Shown: positions 26,835 to 36,477 of the stretch, piece by piece
How the letters are laid out: every line of letters starts with the position of its first letter
Numbering within the stretch: position 1 is the stretch's first letter
Assembly (NCBI GenBank): GCA_003298465.1
Contig: QNGA01000003.1
Span: 397,932-461,931, forward strand
Length of the DNA stretch: 64,000 nucleotides
Origin: a halophilic archaeon
Lineage (GTDB): Archaea > Halobacteriota > Halobacteria > Halobacteriales > Haladaptataceae
Direction: 5' to 3'
Program-made: the position numbers and the translations under genes
The notes under the pieces: generated by a model
Database searches by the model: none
What the model was told of the DNA's origin: nothing
Seen by the model: the letters and a program-made list of their open reading frames with translations, nothing else

Positions 26835-27832
26835 GCTTCCACCTCCTGCAGTCGGGCGGCTTCCCCGAGCGCAGCGAGCTTCGCCTCGAACTTGGCGTAC
26901 GGCAGGTAGAACAGCTCGGTGTTGCTCGTGAGATACACCGTCTCGAACTCGTTGACCGGGGTCTGCTCTTCGAACCACTCGACGCGCTCCGTGATGGTCT
27001 CGGGGGACTCCACCCGCGTGTTCTGGCCGTCGACGAGGCCGAGCGCGACCGAGTCCTTCGTCCCGTACTCGTTGACGTTCTCGACCGCGCCTTCGTGGTC
27101 CGCGACGAGGTCGTAGCCCACGGCGTCGATGTCGGCGTCGAGCAGGTGGGCGTGGACCTTCTCGTCGAGCGACCCCCAGTAGCTCTGGACGACCACGTCG
27201 GCGTCGGTCGCGGAGGCCACGGCGTCGATGGCCTCGCTGGCGCGGGCGTCCTGGCCGTCGCCCGGCGGGTTCTCGACGAGCGACGGTTCCAGTAGGAACA
27301 GCGTCTCCACGTCGGGGAACGCCTCCGCCTCGCCGGCCAGGAACTCCCCGACGGCCGCGAGGAAGGTCTCGTCGTCGCCGTAGTGCTCGTCGGTCGCGAG
27401 GTCGGCCAGCGAGTAGGGACCGGGAAGGACGGCCTGCAGGGAGTCGGAGCCCGTCAGCTCCGCGGCGGACGCCAGTTCGTCGGCCACGTCGCCGTCGAAG
27501 TCGAGGTCGCCGGTGACGACGGGGTCGCGGTAGAAGTTGTTGTTGTCGTAGTAGCGGACGATGCCCCGGGTCTCGACGTTGTCGTGGACCGCGAGGGGGT
27601 GCGCGAGCATGTCGTCCCATCGCGACTGCCCCTCGACGATCCTGTCGAGGCCAGCGGTCTGCTGTGCCTCGACGACCTCCGCCCGCGTCTCCTCGTATAT
27701 CGCGGTCACGTCCTCGCTCTCGTCGCCTGATATCAGGTCCTCCTTCTGGTGGCCCTTCAGGTCCGAGAGGTCGTCTTTCGCCCAGTCCGGGAGCGGGTAG
27801 ATGCCCGGTGTCGTAGCGACGCGCTCTGTCAT
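26831..27832 (-). CDS. MetE N-terminal-like partner of methionine synthase
   Basis: 333 residues with the same barrel fold as the downstream gene and similarity to the MetE N-terminal region (TPGIYPLPDW, LPGPYSLADL). The zinc-binding HxC and CG motifs are missing (the region reads VVVQSYWGSLDEK), so it cannot carry out methyl transfer itself. It is translationally coupled to the catalytic protein by an ATGA overlap and is probably a structural or methyl-donor-binding partner. The ATG at 27832 (MTERVATTPG) is preferred over the preceding GTG. Confidence 0.88.
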   Translation of the reverse strand: MTERVATTPGIYPLPDWAKDDLSDLKGHQKEDLISGDESEDVTAIYEETRAEVVEAQQTAGLDRIVEGQSRWDDMLAHPLAVHDNVETRGIVRYYDNNNFYRDPVVTGDLDFDGDVADELASAAELTGSDSLQAVLPGPYSLADLATDEHYGDDETFLAAVGEFLAGEAEAFPDVETLFLLEPSLVENPPGDGQDARASEAIDAVASATDADVVVQSYWGSLDEKVHAHLLDADIDAVGYDLVADHEGAVENVNEYGTKDSVALGLVDGQNTRVESPETITERVEWFEEQTPVNEFETVYLTSNTELFYLPYAKFEAKLAALGEAARLQEVEA

Positions 27833-28022
27833 CACCCCGTCCTACGAAATGCTGGGGCTTAATATTTTCCACTCCGAAAAATAACCGCGGTGCATGAGGG
27901 GTGCTACCGAGTGTCGAACGCCCCGAGGACCGGGACGGTCCGACGGTCGACGGAGGAAATTCGTCGCGGCCCCGGCGTCACATTCGGCAAACGCGGGGAG
28001 CCCGTGCCGGAGACCGTCGTGG

Positions 28023-28598
28023 TCACCGGAGCAGTTTCAGCACGGTCAGGGTCTCGAAGGGGAACGACTCGTCGCGCAGCGCGACGGCGCTGAATCCGTT
28101 CGCGGCGGCGCGTTCGACCACCTCGTCGACGCCGGTGAGGCTGCTCGCCAGCAGGAACACTCGCCCGTCCGGGGCCAGGACGCGCCCCACCGCGTCGAGG
28201 AAGGGTTCGATGACCGCCCGTCCCGACTCTCCGCCGGAGAGCGCCCGCTCCATCCAGTCGTCGCGCTCGGTCTCGGGGTCGGTGGGGAGATAGGGCGGGT
28301 TGAAGAGGACGGCGTCGAAGACCGCGTCCCGGAACGGGGCGACGAGGTCCGCGCGCACCGTCTCGACTCCGCGCTCGCGCGCCTGCTCGCAGGCGTGTGG
28401 GTTCACGTCGGACCCGACGACCCGAGCGCCCGTCTCGGCGGCGACCGTCTCGGCGACGTACCCCGACCCCGTCCCGACTTCGAGGACTCGTTCGTCGGCG
28501 CCCACGTGGTCGACGACGACCGTCGCGAGCAGGCGGGAGTCTTCGGCCGGTTGATACACCGGTGTCTCCGCGTCGCGGAGTTCGGCGAGGTCGGTCAC
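28023..28598 (-). CDS. HemK/PrmC-like class I methyltransferase
   Basis: 191 residues. The SAM site VLEVGTGSGYVAET and the substrate motif FNPPYLPT, typical of enzymes that methylate Gln/Asn in release factors, are present. Archaeal members of this family (Mtq2-like) modify aRF1 and act with a Trm112 partner. The start is GTG at 28598, overlapping the stop of the MscS gene (GTGA). It is last in the L21e operon, its usual place in archaea. Confidence 0.9.
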   Translation of the reverse strand: MTDLAELRDAETPVYQPAEDSRLLATVVVDHVGADERVLEVGTGSGYVAETVAAETGARVVGSDVNPHACEQARERGVETVRADLVAPFRDAVFDAVLFNPPYLPTDPETERDDWMERALSGGESGRAVIEPFLDAVGRVLAPDGRVFLLASSLTGVDEVVERAAANGFSAVALRDESFPFETLTVLKLLR

Positions 28599-29794
28599 TC
28601 CTTCTCGCTCCCGTCCGACCCGCGTTCGTTCGCGTCGCCGTCGGACTCCTCTTCCGGGCCGCCGTCGGTGGTCGCTTCCACGTGCTGTGAACGACCGCCG
28701 GCGAGCCGGAAGCCGCCGTGTTCCTCGCGCCCGCCGAGTTCCCGCTGGGGGAACGGTATCTTGATGCCGGCGTCCTCGTAGGTCTCCTTGACCCGGTTGA
28801 TGACCGCGGTGCGGGCGCGCCACTTCCGGCGCGCGCTCGGTTTGTCGATCCAGAACCGCAGACCGAGCACGACCGCGGAGTCGCCGAACTCCTTCGAGAC
28901 GACCTGGGGCGTCGGCACCGACAGCACGTCGTCTATCTCCTTCATGGTGTCCGCGGCGAGTTCGGCCGCGCGCTCGACGTCCGCGTTGTAGTCGACGCCC
29001 ACGTCGACTTCGAGGCGGAGCCGTCCCTTCCGCGAGCGGTTGGTGATGGTACTTCCGCCCACCACGTCGTTCGGTATCATCACGTACTCGCCGTCGAACG
29101 TCTGGATGCGAGTGTTGACCATGGAGATGTCGGTGACGATGCCCTCCTGTTCGTCTATCTCTATCCAGTCGCCGATCTCGAACGGCCGCGAGAACATCAA
29201 CACGAGCCCCGCCAGCAGCGCTCCGAGCGTCTGGCGGGCGGCCATGCCGACGACGATGCCGAGGAAGCCCGCCCCGACGAGCAGGCCGGTGAGGTTGACG
29301 TTCCACAGACCGAGGATGACGATGACGGCGACGCCGTACACCGACAACTGGGTGAGGCGGTAGAACACCTGCGCCTGGTGTTCCGAGATGGTCTTTCGGT
29401 CCTGCACGAACCGGTCGAGCGTGTCGCTGACGAACCCCGCGACGATGTAGGAGAGGGCGACGACGAGCAGCGTCTGGCCCACGGTCCAGATGGTCGAGGC
29501 CGCCACCTCCCGGTCCAGACTGGCGAACAGTCTGCTTGCAAATACGACGGTGGTGTTGACCTTGTCCCAGAGGAACAGCCACGTCACGACCGCCAGCGCG
29601 ACGAAGGCGAGGAACGAGAAGAGCACGACGACGTCCGCCAGCGCGTCGAGGGTACGGCGTCGGAGTCTGGCGCGGAGTCGCCACGAGGACGCCGCGGCCC
29701 CGGCGACCGAGAGGAGAATGAACCCCCCGATGAGCCAGCGGACGTCGAAACTGGGGCTCCCATTGAACTGCGCGAGCAGCGTCCCCGTTACCAT
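28595..29794 (-). CDS. MscS-family mechanosensitive channel
   Basis: 399 residues. Several N-terminal membrane helices lead to the pore helix LVGAGFLGIVVGMAARQTLG and then the beta domain FEIGDWIEIDEQEGIVTDISMVNTRI, the strongest MscS signature. The C-terminal alpha/beta domain ends with an acidic disordered tail. It should open under hypo-osmotic shock and release solutes. It is embedded between ksgA and the HemK gene, with overlaps at both ends (TGATG and GTGA), so it is co-translated with ribosome-maturation genes. Confidence 0.92.
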   Translation of the reverse strand: MVTGTLLAQFNGSPSFDVRWLIGGFILLSVAGAAASSWRLRARLRRRTLDALADVVVLFSFLAFVALAVVTWLFLWDKVNTTVVFASRLFASLDREVAASTIWTVGQTLLVVALSYIVAGFVSDTLDRFVQDRKTISEHQAQVFYRLTQLSVYGVAVIVILGLWNVNLTGLLVGAGFLGIVVGMAARQTLGALLAGLVLMFSRPFEIGDWIEIDEQEGIVTDISMVNTRIQTFDGEYVMIPNDVVGGSTITNRSRKGRLRLEVDVGVDYNADVERAAELAADTMKEIDDVLSVPTPQVVSKEFGDSAVVLGLRFWIDKPSARRKWRARTAVINRVKETYEDAGIKIPFPQRELGGREEHGGFRLAGGRSQHVEATTDGGPEEESDGDANERGSDGSEKE

Positions 29795-30699
29795 CAGCTC
29801 CCACCCCGCCCGTGTTCGTCCGCGAGCCGCGCCAGCGCCGCGAACTGGGCCGGCGTGACGTTCCCTGCACGCTTCCGGAGGATATCCTCGCCCAACGCCT
29901 CGCGCAGGTCGTCGTCCCCGGTCTCCCCGTCGCTCACCGCTTCGACGGCGTCGACCACGGCGTCGGCGTCGTCCAGTCCCGATATGTGGGCGGTGTTGCG
30001 GATGGCGTTCCGGATGGTCTTGCGGCGCTGGGTGAAGACGGCCTTGACGAAATCGAGGAAGAACGCCTCGTCGGGCGCCTCGTACTCGGGGTCCCGGGGC
30101 GTCGTCCGGACGACGGCGCTCTCGACCTCGGGCTGCGGGGAGAACGCCTCCCGGGGAACGACCTCGACGACCTCGACGTCGGCGTAGTGGCCCGCGGTCA
30201 CCGACAGGCGACCGTAGTCGTCGTCCCCCGGCGCGGCGGCCATCCGCTCGGCGAACTCCTTCTGGAACATCAGCACCGTCGGCTTCCCGCGCGGTAGCAG
30301 CCGGAACGCTATCTCGCTGGAGATGCCGTACGGGAGGTTCGAGACGCAGGCCGTGAACTCGGGAAGGGCGACGTCGAGAGCGTCACCCTCGACCACCGTC
30401 AGGCGTCCCGCCGCCACGTCGTCGTCGAACTCCTCCCGCAGGAACGCCGCGAGGTCCGGGTCGCGCTCGACGACGGTCACCTCGTCGGCGACCGCCAGGA
30501 GCCGGTCGGTGAGCGCGCCGGTACCGCCACCGACTTCTAGAACGTGCCGGCGGTCCATTCCCTCGGCGTACTCCGGGAGACGGTCGAGCACCCGGTCGTC
30601 CACGAGGAAGTGCTGGTCGCGGTTCGGGTCGGCGCGAACCCCGGCGCGGCGGACGAGCGCGTCCGGGTCCCGGAACTCGTCGCTCGGCGTACGTGCCAT
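29794..30699 (-). CDS. ksgA: 16S rRNA adenine dimethyltransferase
   Basis: 301 residues. Dimethylates two adjacent adenines near the 3' end of 16S rRNA during small-subunit assembly. Seen: DPNRDQHFLVDDRVLDR, the SAM motif VLEVGGGTGALTDRLL, the catalytic NLPYGISSEIAF and the C-terminal FTQRRKTIRNAI. The ATG at 30699 is chosen over a longer upstream frame. It is fourth in the L21e-RpoF-DUF655 operon. Confidence 0.95.
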   Translation of the reverse strand: MARTPSDEFRDPDALVRRAGVRADPNRDQHFLVDDRVLDRLPEYAEGMDRRHVLEVGGGTGALTDRLLAVADEVTVVERDPDLAAFLREEFDDDVAAGRLTVVEGDALDVALPEFTACVSNLPYGISSEIAFRLLPRGKPTVLMFQKEFAERMAAAPGDDDYGRLSVTAGHYADVEVVEVVPREAFSPQPEVESAVVRTTPRDPEYEAPDEAFFLDFVKAVFTQRRKTIRNAIRNTAHISGLDDADAVVDAVEAVSDGETGDDDLREALGEDILRKRAGNVTPAQFAALARLADEHGRGGS

Positions 30700-30805
30700 C
30701 GTTACTCCCGGATACCGCGTGGAGCGGGGTAAACCCACCGAGTCGGCCGGACGCGGCGTTCGCCCGGTCGACGGCGGCGATTCGACAGTCGGCGGCCGCC
30801 TTCGG

Positions 30806-31378
30806 TTACTCGTCGCGGTGGGCGAACGTCCGGTACTTCAGGTCGTCCTCGCGAACCTCTTCGAGGATGCGTTCGACCAGGACGCCCTCCGGGTCGTGGA
30901 GACCGGCGACCCGCTCCTCGATATCGTCGAAGCTGTCGAACGGCTGGCGTTTGCGCTCCTCCAGGACGTTGTTGCGGAGCTTCTTGCCGATGCCCGGCAG
31001 GAGGTTCAACTGGTGGAGCCGAAGCGTGATCGGCTGGGCGTCGTTGTAGAAGTCGACGAACCGCTGGCAGTCGTTCTCGACGATGTCCTTGACGGCGTGT
31101 TCGAGTTCGGACTGGGCCGTCCCCGAGAGGTCCTCGTACTCTATCTCCCGGACCTCCTCGACCCCTTCGCGTTCCTCCGGCGGGTCGACGACCACCCGGT
31201 CGCCGATGCCGGAGTCGGCGTCCTGGTCGAATGTCAGTTCGAGCAGGCGGAACTCCGCCTCGGTCAGGGCGTAGGCCAGCGGCGGCTTCTGGTACTGTGG
31301 CCGGTCGTCTTCGGCCCTCCCGTGTGGAAGAAAGTCGAGCAACACGGCTGTCTCGCGTTCGCTCTCGGATTCACTCAT
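30806..31378 (-). CDS. DUF655 protein
   Basis: 190 residues, the archaeal DUF655 family: an N-terminal beta domain, then helix-hairpin-helix motifs (LHQLNLLPGIGKKLRNNVLEE). It is probably a nucleic-acid-binding protein of translation or RNA metabolism, given its constant place between rpoF and ksgA. The start is ATG at 31378. No enzymatic motif is seen. Confidence 0.93.
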   Translation of the reverse strand: MSESESERETAVLLDFLPHGRAEDDRPQYQKPPLAYALTEAEFRLLELTFDQDADSGIGDRVVVDPPEEREGVEEVREIEYEDLSGTAQSELEHAVKDIVENDCQRFVDFYNDAQPITLRLHQLNLLPGIGKKLRNNVLEERKRQPFDSFDDIEERVAGLHDPEGVLVERILEEVREDDLKYRTFAHRDE

Positions 31379-31435
31379 TGTCGTAGATAACGGCGACGAA
31401 TCACTTAAAGAATCGGTCAGATGGTCGAGAGGCGA

Positions 31436-31792
31436 TCAGTCGTACTGCGCCACGACGTTCAGGATGTCGTCGAGTTCGTCGCCCGAGAGCGTGAACCGCT
31501 CCTGGGCGTACACCGCGCGCAGTTCGTCGCGGTCCTTCGGCAGCAGGTCCGCGATCTTGTACGCCGTGGGTTCGTCCACCTTCTCCTCGTCGAGCAGTTT
31601 CTCGACGAGTTCGCGGGACTCGTCGGGGTCGAGGAGGGCGAACCGGTTGACGTGGTCGATAGCTCGCGCGAGGTTGTACGGCATCTCGCGGTCCTCGTCC
31701 AGGGCGCGGTCCGTCTCGATGTCCGCGAGGAGTTCCTTGGCCTCGGCGGTGGTGAGGTGGTCCTCGTCGAGCTTCTCCTTGAAGATGGTCAT
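31436..31792 (-). CDS. rpoF: RNA polymerase subunit F (Rpb4-like)
   Basis: 118 residues, helical, matching the archaeal Rpb4 homologue that forms the stalk of RNA polymerase with RpoE. LTTAEAKELLADI, ARAIDHVNRFALLDPDES and AYKIADLLPKDRDELRAVYAQE are typical. The start is ATG at 31792, 4 nt after the L21e stop. Confidence 0.93.
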   Translation of the reverse strand: MTIFKEKLDEDHLTTAEAKELLADIETDRALDEDREMPYNLARAIDHVNRFALLDPDESRELVEKLLDEEKVDEPTAYKIADLLPKDRDELRAVYAQERFTLSGDELDDILNVVAQYD

Positions 31793-31796
31793 GCGT

Positions 31797-32087
31797 CTAC
31801 TCCTGGGCGCGGAGGTGAGCCGGCTTGACGATGAGCGTCTTCTCCTTGCCGCGGTCGTCGATGACGACCTTGTAGGCGGTCCCCTGCTCGCCGACGACCT
31901 CGCCGGTGTGGCCGTCGAAGCGCGGGTGGAATCGGCCGTCGGGGACGCTCGGGTCTATCTTCAGGTGGACCTTCTGGCCGACCTCGTACTCCTGAACCGC
32001 ACGCTGGGGCGGGGACGTGCCGCGAGATCGCGGGTCGTTCGACAGTTTGTCTCGAGTGGTGTTGTAGGGTCCGTTCGAACTCGGCAT
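31797..32087 (-). CDS. rpl21e: Ribosomal protein L21e
   Basis: 96 residues. [21 protein letters not shown] at the start, [22 protein letters not shown] and [15 protein letters not shown] are classical L21e. It is the first gene of the operon continuing with rpoF, DUF655, ksgA, mscS-like and hemK-like genes. The start is ATG at 32087. Confidence 0.97.
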   Translation of the reverse strand: MPSSNGPYNTTRDKLSNDPRSRGTSPPQRAVQEYEVGQKVHLKIDPSVPDGRFHPRFDGHTGEVVGEQGTAYKVVIDDRGKEKTLIVKPAHLRAQE

Positions 32088-32164
32088 AGTCGTACGTCCG
32101 TCTTGTTCGGTGACGGTTATAAAAGGTGCGTTCCGCGCCGCTCGTCCCCGTCGGCGGGTCGCCG

Positions 32165-33148
32165 TCACCAGCGGTGATGAACCGCGTCGGCGACGTACTC
32201 CTCGTACACGTCGCGGACGCCCGCCATCTGCGCGTCGGTCGGGGCCGGACGGTCGGCGGCGGCGACGTTCTCCCGGACGTGGTCCGGATTCGTCGAGCCG
32301 GGGATGACCGTCGACACCGCGTCGAACGAGAGGATCCAGCCGAGCGCGAACTGCGCCATCGTCGCGTCGTCGGGGACGTGCGGCCGCAGCGCCTCGACGG
32401 CCTCCAGGCCGCGCTCGTAGGGGACTCCGGCGAACGTCTCCCCGCGGTCGAACGCCTCCCCCTCGCGGTTGAAGTTCCGGTGGTCGTCCTCGGGGAACTC
32501 GGTGTCGGCCGAGAGTTCGCCCGTCAGCAGGCCGGACGCCAGCGGCACGCGAACGATGACGCCGACGTCCCGGCGTTTCGCCTCCCGGAGGAAGAGGTCC
32601 GCGGGGCGCTGGCGAAACGGGTTGAAGATTATCTGGACCGTCTCGACGCCGGGGTACTGGATGGCCTTCAGCCCCTCCTCGACGCGTTCGACGCTGACGC
32701 CGTAGTGGGCTATCGTCCCCGCCTCCCGGAGGTCGGCCAGCGCGTCGAACACCTCCGGTCGGTAGTAGACGTCCGTCGGCGGACAGTGCAACTGGAGCAG
32801 GTCGAGCGTCTCGGCATCGAGATTCTCCCGACTCCGGTCGACGAACCGCTCCAGGTTCTCGGCGGTGTACCCCGCGGCCTCGTGCGGGTCGAGTCGCCGG
32901 CCGGCCTTCGTGGCGACCACGGGCTCTTCCTCGCGCTCCGCGAGCACCGAGGCGACGAGGCGCTCGCTGCGACCGTCGCCGTACACGTCGGCGGTGTCGA
33001 CGAAGTTCACGCCTGCGTCGAGCGCCGTCTCGATGGCCCGCCGACCCTCCGCTTCGGACACCTCGCCCCAGTCGGAGCCGACCTCCCACGTCCCGAGACC
33101 GACCGCCGTCACGTCCGCTCCCGTCGTTCCGAGTGCGCGTCGTTCCAT
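32165..33148 (-). CDS. Aldo/keto reductase
   Basis: 327 residues of the AKR barrel. The catalytic tetrad is readable: Asp and Tyr in [11 protein letters not shown], Lys in VVATKAGRR and His in LLQLHCPP. The NADPH-binding end [21 protein letters not shown] is also present. The substrate is unknown. Transcribed alone between the L21e operon and a PH-domain pair, on the same strand. Confidence 0.92.
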   Translation of the reverse strand: MERRALGTTGADVTAVGLGTWEVGSDWGEVSEAEGRRAIETALDAGVNFVDTADVYGDGRSERLVASVLAEREEEPVVATKAGRRLDPHEAAGYTAENLERFVDRSRENLDAETLDLLQLHCPPTDVYYRPEVFDALADLREAGTIAHYGVSVERVEEGLKAIQYPGVETVQIIFNPFRQRPADLFLREAKRRDVGVIVRVPLASGLLTGELSADTEFPEDDHRNFNREGEAFDRGETFAGVPYERGLEAVEALRPHVPDDATMAQFALGWILSFDAVSTVIPGSTNPDHVRENVAAADRPAPTDAQMAGVRDVYEEYVADAVHHRW

Positions 33149-33226
33149 GCCCCCTGCAACGCTCCCCGGGATTATCGGTGTTCGTCTTCCCCGGCCGTCT
33201 CGCCGACGCGAACCGGACGACGCCGC

Positions 33227-34696
33227 TCACTCCTCCGCGACGCGTTCTGCGGCGCGTCGCTCCCGGAGGTCGTCCTGTAGCCGCCCGGCGACGAACTCGC
33301 GCAACTGCGCGGCGGTCGCGGCGTCGAGGTCCGCGGCGCGGGCGTCCCGTCCGGCGAGGCGGGCCGAACTCGCGGTGTCGACGACGACCGTCGCCAGCCG
33401 CCACCGGCGCTGGAACACCGTCGCCTGCTGGACGACGGTCTGGACGCGGTAGTAGGGGACGACCGTCGTCGCGCGCCGCCAGAACCCGATACGCGTCACG
33501 ACGTGGTCGTCTCCCGTCGAGTACCCCAGGTGCTTCCAGCGGTAGTGGGCCGCGACCGGAGCGACAGCGAGCAGCGCGAGCGGCGCGTACCAGGGGCCGA
33601 AACCGACGACGAACCGGTCGACGCCGTACGCCACCGCGGTCAGGCCGAGGACGACGATGGCGTACCGCCCGGCGTAGCGCCGTCTGGCGCGCTTCGGCGG
33701 CCGCTCGAACGTCGGCTCCCGGAACGGTTCTACTTCGCGCGCGAGCGCGAGGACGCGCTCACGGGCCGCCAGCGGGACGGCCGCCTGGGAGCCGCCGCCG
33801 TCCTGACCCGGCGCGTAGCCGGCCGTCTCGACGGCGAGCGTGGCATATCCCGCGAGTCGCATCAGCGGGTTCTCCCGGAGCGTTACGGTCTGGACCTTCT
33901 CCAGCGGGACCGTTCCGTCGTAGCGCTGGAGCAGGCCGCGTTCGTACCGGAGTTCGTCGCCGACGCGCGTGAGCCGGAAATCGTAGTAGCGCGCGAACGT
34001 CACCATCGCGCTGGCGACCCACAGCACCAGCGCCGACAGCGCGAGCTGGGTCAGCCCGACGAGGGCGTCGACGCCGGACGACTCGCCGGTCACCAGCGGC
34101 ACGACGACGAAGGCGAGCCCGACGATGCGCGGCTCGACCGAGATGGCCGACAGCAGCGCGAGTTCCGACGACCGGATGGCGTAGAGCTCCTCCTCCGGTT
34201 CCGCCTCGACCGTCTCGGACGGAGTTTCGTCGCCTTCCTCCACCTCGCCCGCGGCTTCGGCGCGCTTGCGCCGCTGAATTTCGCGCTGGAGTCGCTTGGC
34301 CTCCTCGTAGGCCACGAACCGGAGGCTGGCCTCCGTCTGGTCGCCGCCGGCGGTTTCGAGGCTCACCGACGAGAGGCCGAGCGCGCGCTGGACGACGTTG
34401 CGACGGATGTCGACGTTCTGGACCCGTCGAAGCGGAATCTCGCGTCGCCGCCGCGAGAGGACGCCCGACTCGATGTCGAGCGAGTCGCCCGTCAGTTCGT
34501 AGGCGAACCGGCGGTAGTAGGCCGTCTCCCAGGCCACGGCGACGGCGAGGCCGACCACCGCCAGCAGTGCGACACGGAGCGGTTCCAGAAAGTCCACGAC
34601 GCCCCCGAGCGCCAGTCCGGCGAACAGCAGGCTGGAGCCGACGCTCACGCCGCGCGAAACCGCACGGTACGGCAGCGAGAGCGGGTGCAGTTTCAT
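33227..34696 (-). CDS. Membrane protein with bacterial PH domains (YdbT-like)
   Basis: 489 residues. Three PH-like (bPH2) modules alternate with paired membrane helices: [15 protein letters not shown] (first), [23 protein letters not shown] (second) and [24 protein letters not shown] (third). A Glu-rich linker separates the first and second. The family is membrane-bound and of uncertain function; bacterial homologues have been linked to antimicrobial resistance. The ATG at 34696 overlaps the stop of the upstream small PH protein by 4 nt, so they form a translationally coupled pair, as in bacterial ydbS-ydbT. Confidence 0.9.
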   Translation of the reverse strand: MKLHPLSLPYRAVSRGVSVGSSLLFAGLALGGVVDFLEPLRVALLAVVGLAVAVAWETAYYRRFAYELTGDSLDIESGVLSRRRREIPLRRVQNVDIRRNVVQRALGLSSVSLETAGGDQTEASLRFVAYEEAKRLQREIQRRKRAEAAGEVEEGDETPSETVEAEPEEELYAIRSSELALLSAISVEPRIVGLAFVVVPLVTGESSGVDALVGLTQLALSALVLWVASAMVTFARYYDFRLTRVGDELRYERGLLQRYDGTVPLEKVQTVTLRENPLMRLAGYATLAVETAGYAPGQDGGGSQAAVPLAARERVLALAREVEPFREPTFERPPKRARRRYAGRYAIVVLGLTAVAYGVDRFVVGFGPWYAPLALLAVAPVAAHYRWKHLGYSTGDDHVVTRIGFWRRATTVVPYYRVQTVVQQATVFQRRWRLATVVVDTASSARLAGRDARAADLDAATAAQLREFVAGRLQDDLRERRAAERVAEE

Positions 34697-35154
34697 ACGG
34701 CGTCCTCTGACTCGCTCTCGATGGCGAGGTTGCGGAGCCGACGCTGGAGGTCGGTCGCGCGGTCGGGCGTCAGCCCCGGAATGGTCACGTCGGCACCGCG
34801 GGAGCCGGCGGTGTAGACGACGACGCTGCCGAGTCCGAGGAGACGCTCGACCGGCCCGCGCTGGGTGTCGACGTGCTGGACGCGGACGAACGGGACGACG
34901 GTCGTGACCCGCGTGAACACGCCTCGTTCGAGGTAGAGGTCGTCGTCCCGTATCTCGAACCGCCACACGCGGTACCGCAGGACGACGTACGCGACGCCGA
35001 AGACGAGGGCGGCGACCCCGACGGCCGCGACGACCCAGACGCCGACGTCGACGACGAAACGGTCGACCGCCGCCGCCATCGCGCCGAGCACGAGCGCGGT
35101 CAGCAGCGTCCCGGCGAGCCAGACGAAGCGGACGCGCGGATTGAGCGCTTCCAT
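34693..35154 (-). CDS. Small membrane protein with one PH domain (YdbS-like)
   Basis: 153 residues: two membrane helices (about 8-30 and 36-58) followed by one bPH2 domain (TVVPFVRVQHVDTQRGPVERLLGL). First gene of the two-gene PH operon; a partner for the 489-residue protein in the membrane. The ATG at 35154 is preferred over TTG two codons upstream. Confidence 0.88.
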   Translation of the reverse strand: MEALNPRVRFVWLAGTLLTALVLGAMAAAVDRFVVDVGVWVVAAVGVAALVFGVAYVVLRYRVWRFEIRDDDLYLERGVFTRVTTVVPFVRVQHVDTQRGPVERLLGLGSVVVYTAGSRGADVTIPGLTPDRATDLQRRLRNLAIESESEDAV

Positions 35155-35257
35155 GTCCAAGACACGGGACAGCTATCGCATAAAGTGTCGGCATCCCGCG
35201 TGAAGCCGTCGAACGCGAGCGGTCCCGCGCCCTGCCCCCGAATCGCCGCTCGACCGG

Positions 35258-35276
35258 GGTAACGTCGACCGTTACC
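35258..35276. promoter_or_regulatory. GGTAACG inverted repeat
   Basis: GGTAACG-TCGAC-CGTTACC, a perfect 7-bp inverted repeat around 5 nt, between the divergent PH-domain operon and the Tat-exported protein gene. The same GGTAACG core recurs upstream of the sugar ABC operon (38045-38105). Seen in sequence; the operator role is inferred. Confidence 0.45.
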
Positions 35277-35386
35277 GTTCGCCTACGCCGGCTATAGGCA
35301 CCTCCTGCGGAACGGTTCGCGGTGGCTGACGGTCGTCAGACGGAGTGGAACAAAGGTCCGTGCGACCCGTCTCTCTGCCGGACACC

Positions 35387-36334
35387 ATGCCAAGGAATTC
35401 GCCAGTCACCGTTAACCGTCGTCGATTCCTGTCGGTGACGGCCGCGTCGACGGTGGCGCTCGGAGGGCTCTCGACGACCCAGGCGCAGCAGTCGAACGGT
35501 AGCAAGATAGTCATCGAACAGGACGGGAAGTGCATCCCGCTGCAACCGCTCTCGTACGAGGGGCTGCCGGTCGAGCAGTTCTACGACTACCGGACGCCCG
35601 ACACGGAACCCTCGTCGTACAAGTACGCCTCCTTCGGCACCCAGCAGTTACAGCGCAAGAACACGAGCATCATGTTCCTGTACGACGGGCCGAAGGGACT
35701 GAGCCTCGTCATGGTTCACGACAAGCTACACAGTACGGGCTCGGGCGGCGCGGTCACGTTCCGTCTCACCAAACTCCCGGCCAAGGGGAAGTGGGTCGTC
35801 AAGGACGACAGCTACGACGGACCGACGAACCGGGACACCTTCGACCACTCCATCAACCGCGACTGGGAGGGCAAGAAGACCGCGACCAGCGTCATCAACT
35901 GGACGTGGCAGGACGGACGCGCCGACGGCGGGGTCTACCGCGGACTCGGCGACGAGTTCGAGTTCAAGATTCACCCGGCGTTCAACGAGCAGGCCGCGCT
36001 CTCGAGCGTGGGCGAGGGACCGTACGAGGGGAAGATCAACAAGTGGGAGGTGCTGTCCGGAAACGTGAACAACCCGACCCGGACCGAACTGAAGATGCAG
36101 AAGCCGGTGACGATCAAGACCGGCAGCTGCAACGGCTCGTCGAAGCAGACCTCGACCTCCAGTTCGAACTCGGACGGGGAGACGAGTTCGGGGGAGACCT
36201 CCTCGTCGCCGACGTCCCCCACGACCACGCCGGGCGGAGCGAGCGGCCAGAGCCGGGGATTCTTCGAGAGGATATGGGACGGACTCGGTGCCGCCCTGAA
36301 CGCGGTTCTGTCGTTCTTCGGCAACCTCTTCTAG
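35387..36334 (+). CDS. Tat-exported protein, unknown function
   Basis: 315 residues. The N-terminus carries a twin-arginine signal (VNRRRFLSVTAAS) ending near TTQAQQS, with no lipobox, so a soluble exported protein is expected. The body is beta-rich with regularly spaced Tyr and Trp (SYKYASFGTQQL, VINWTWQDG). It is followed by a Ser/Thr/Pro-rich linker of about 40 residues and a C-terminal amphipathic stretch FFERIWDGLGAALNAVLSFF that could bind a membrane. No family recognised. The ATG at 35387 is used; an upstream GTG at 35345 gives a longer, less typical signal. Confidence 0.8.
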   Translation: MPRNSPVTVNRRRFLSVTAASTVALGGLSTTQAQQSNGSKIVIEQDGKCIPLQPLSYEGLPVEQFYDYRTPDTEPSSYKYASFGTQQLQRKNTSIMFLYDGPKGLSLVMVHDKLHSTGSGGAVTFRLTKLPAKGKWVVKDDSYDGPTNRDTFDHSINRDWEGKKTATSVINWTWQDGRADGGVYRGLGDEFEFKIHPAFNEQAALSSVGEGPYEGKINKWEVLSGNVNNPTRTELKMQKPVTIKTGSCNGSSKQTSTSSSNSDGETSSGETSSSPTSPTTTPGGASGQSRGFFERIWDGLGAALNAVLSFFGNLF

Positions 36335-36477
36335 CGGACCCCTTCTCTGCCGCCTGCCGCCTCCAATCGCGCGCCGGTTCGTCGAGTCTCCGACCTCGAA
36401 CCCGCTCTCGCCGGTCGCTACCGGCGGTGCGACGGTCCCGGTTGGAGAGAAAGTGACGGTCGAGAAGTAGAGCCGGG

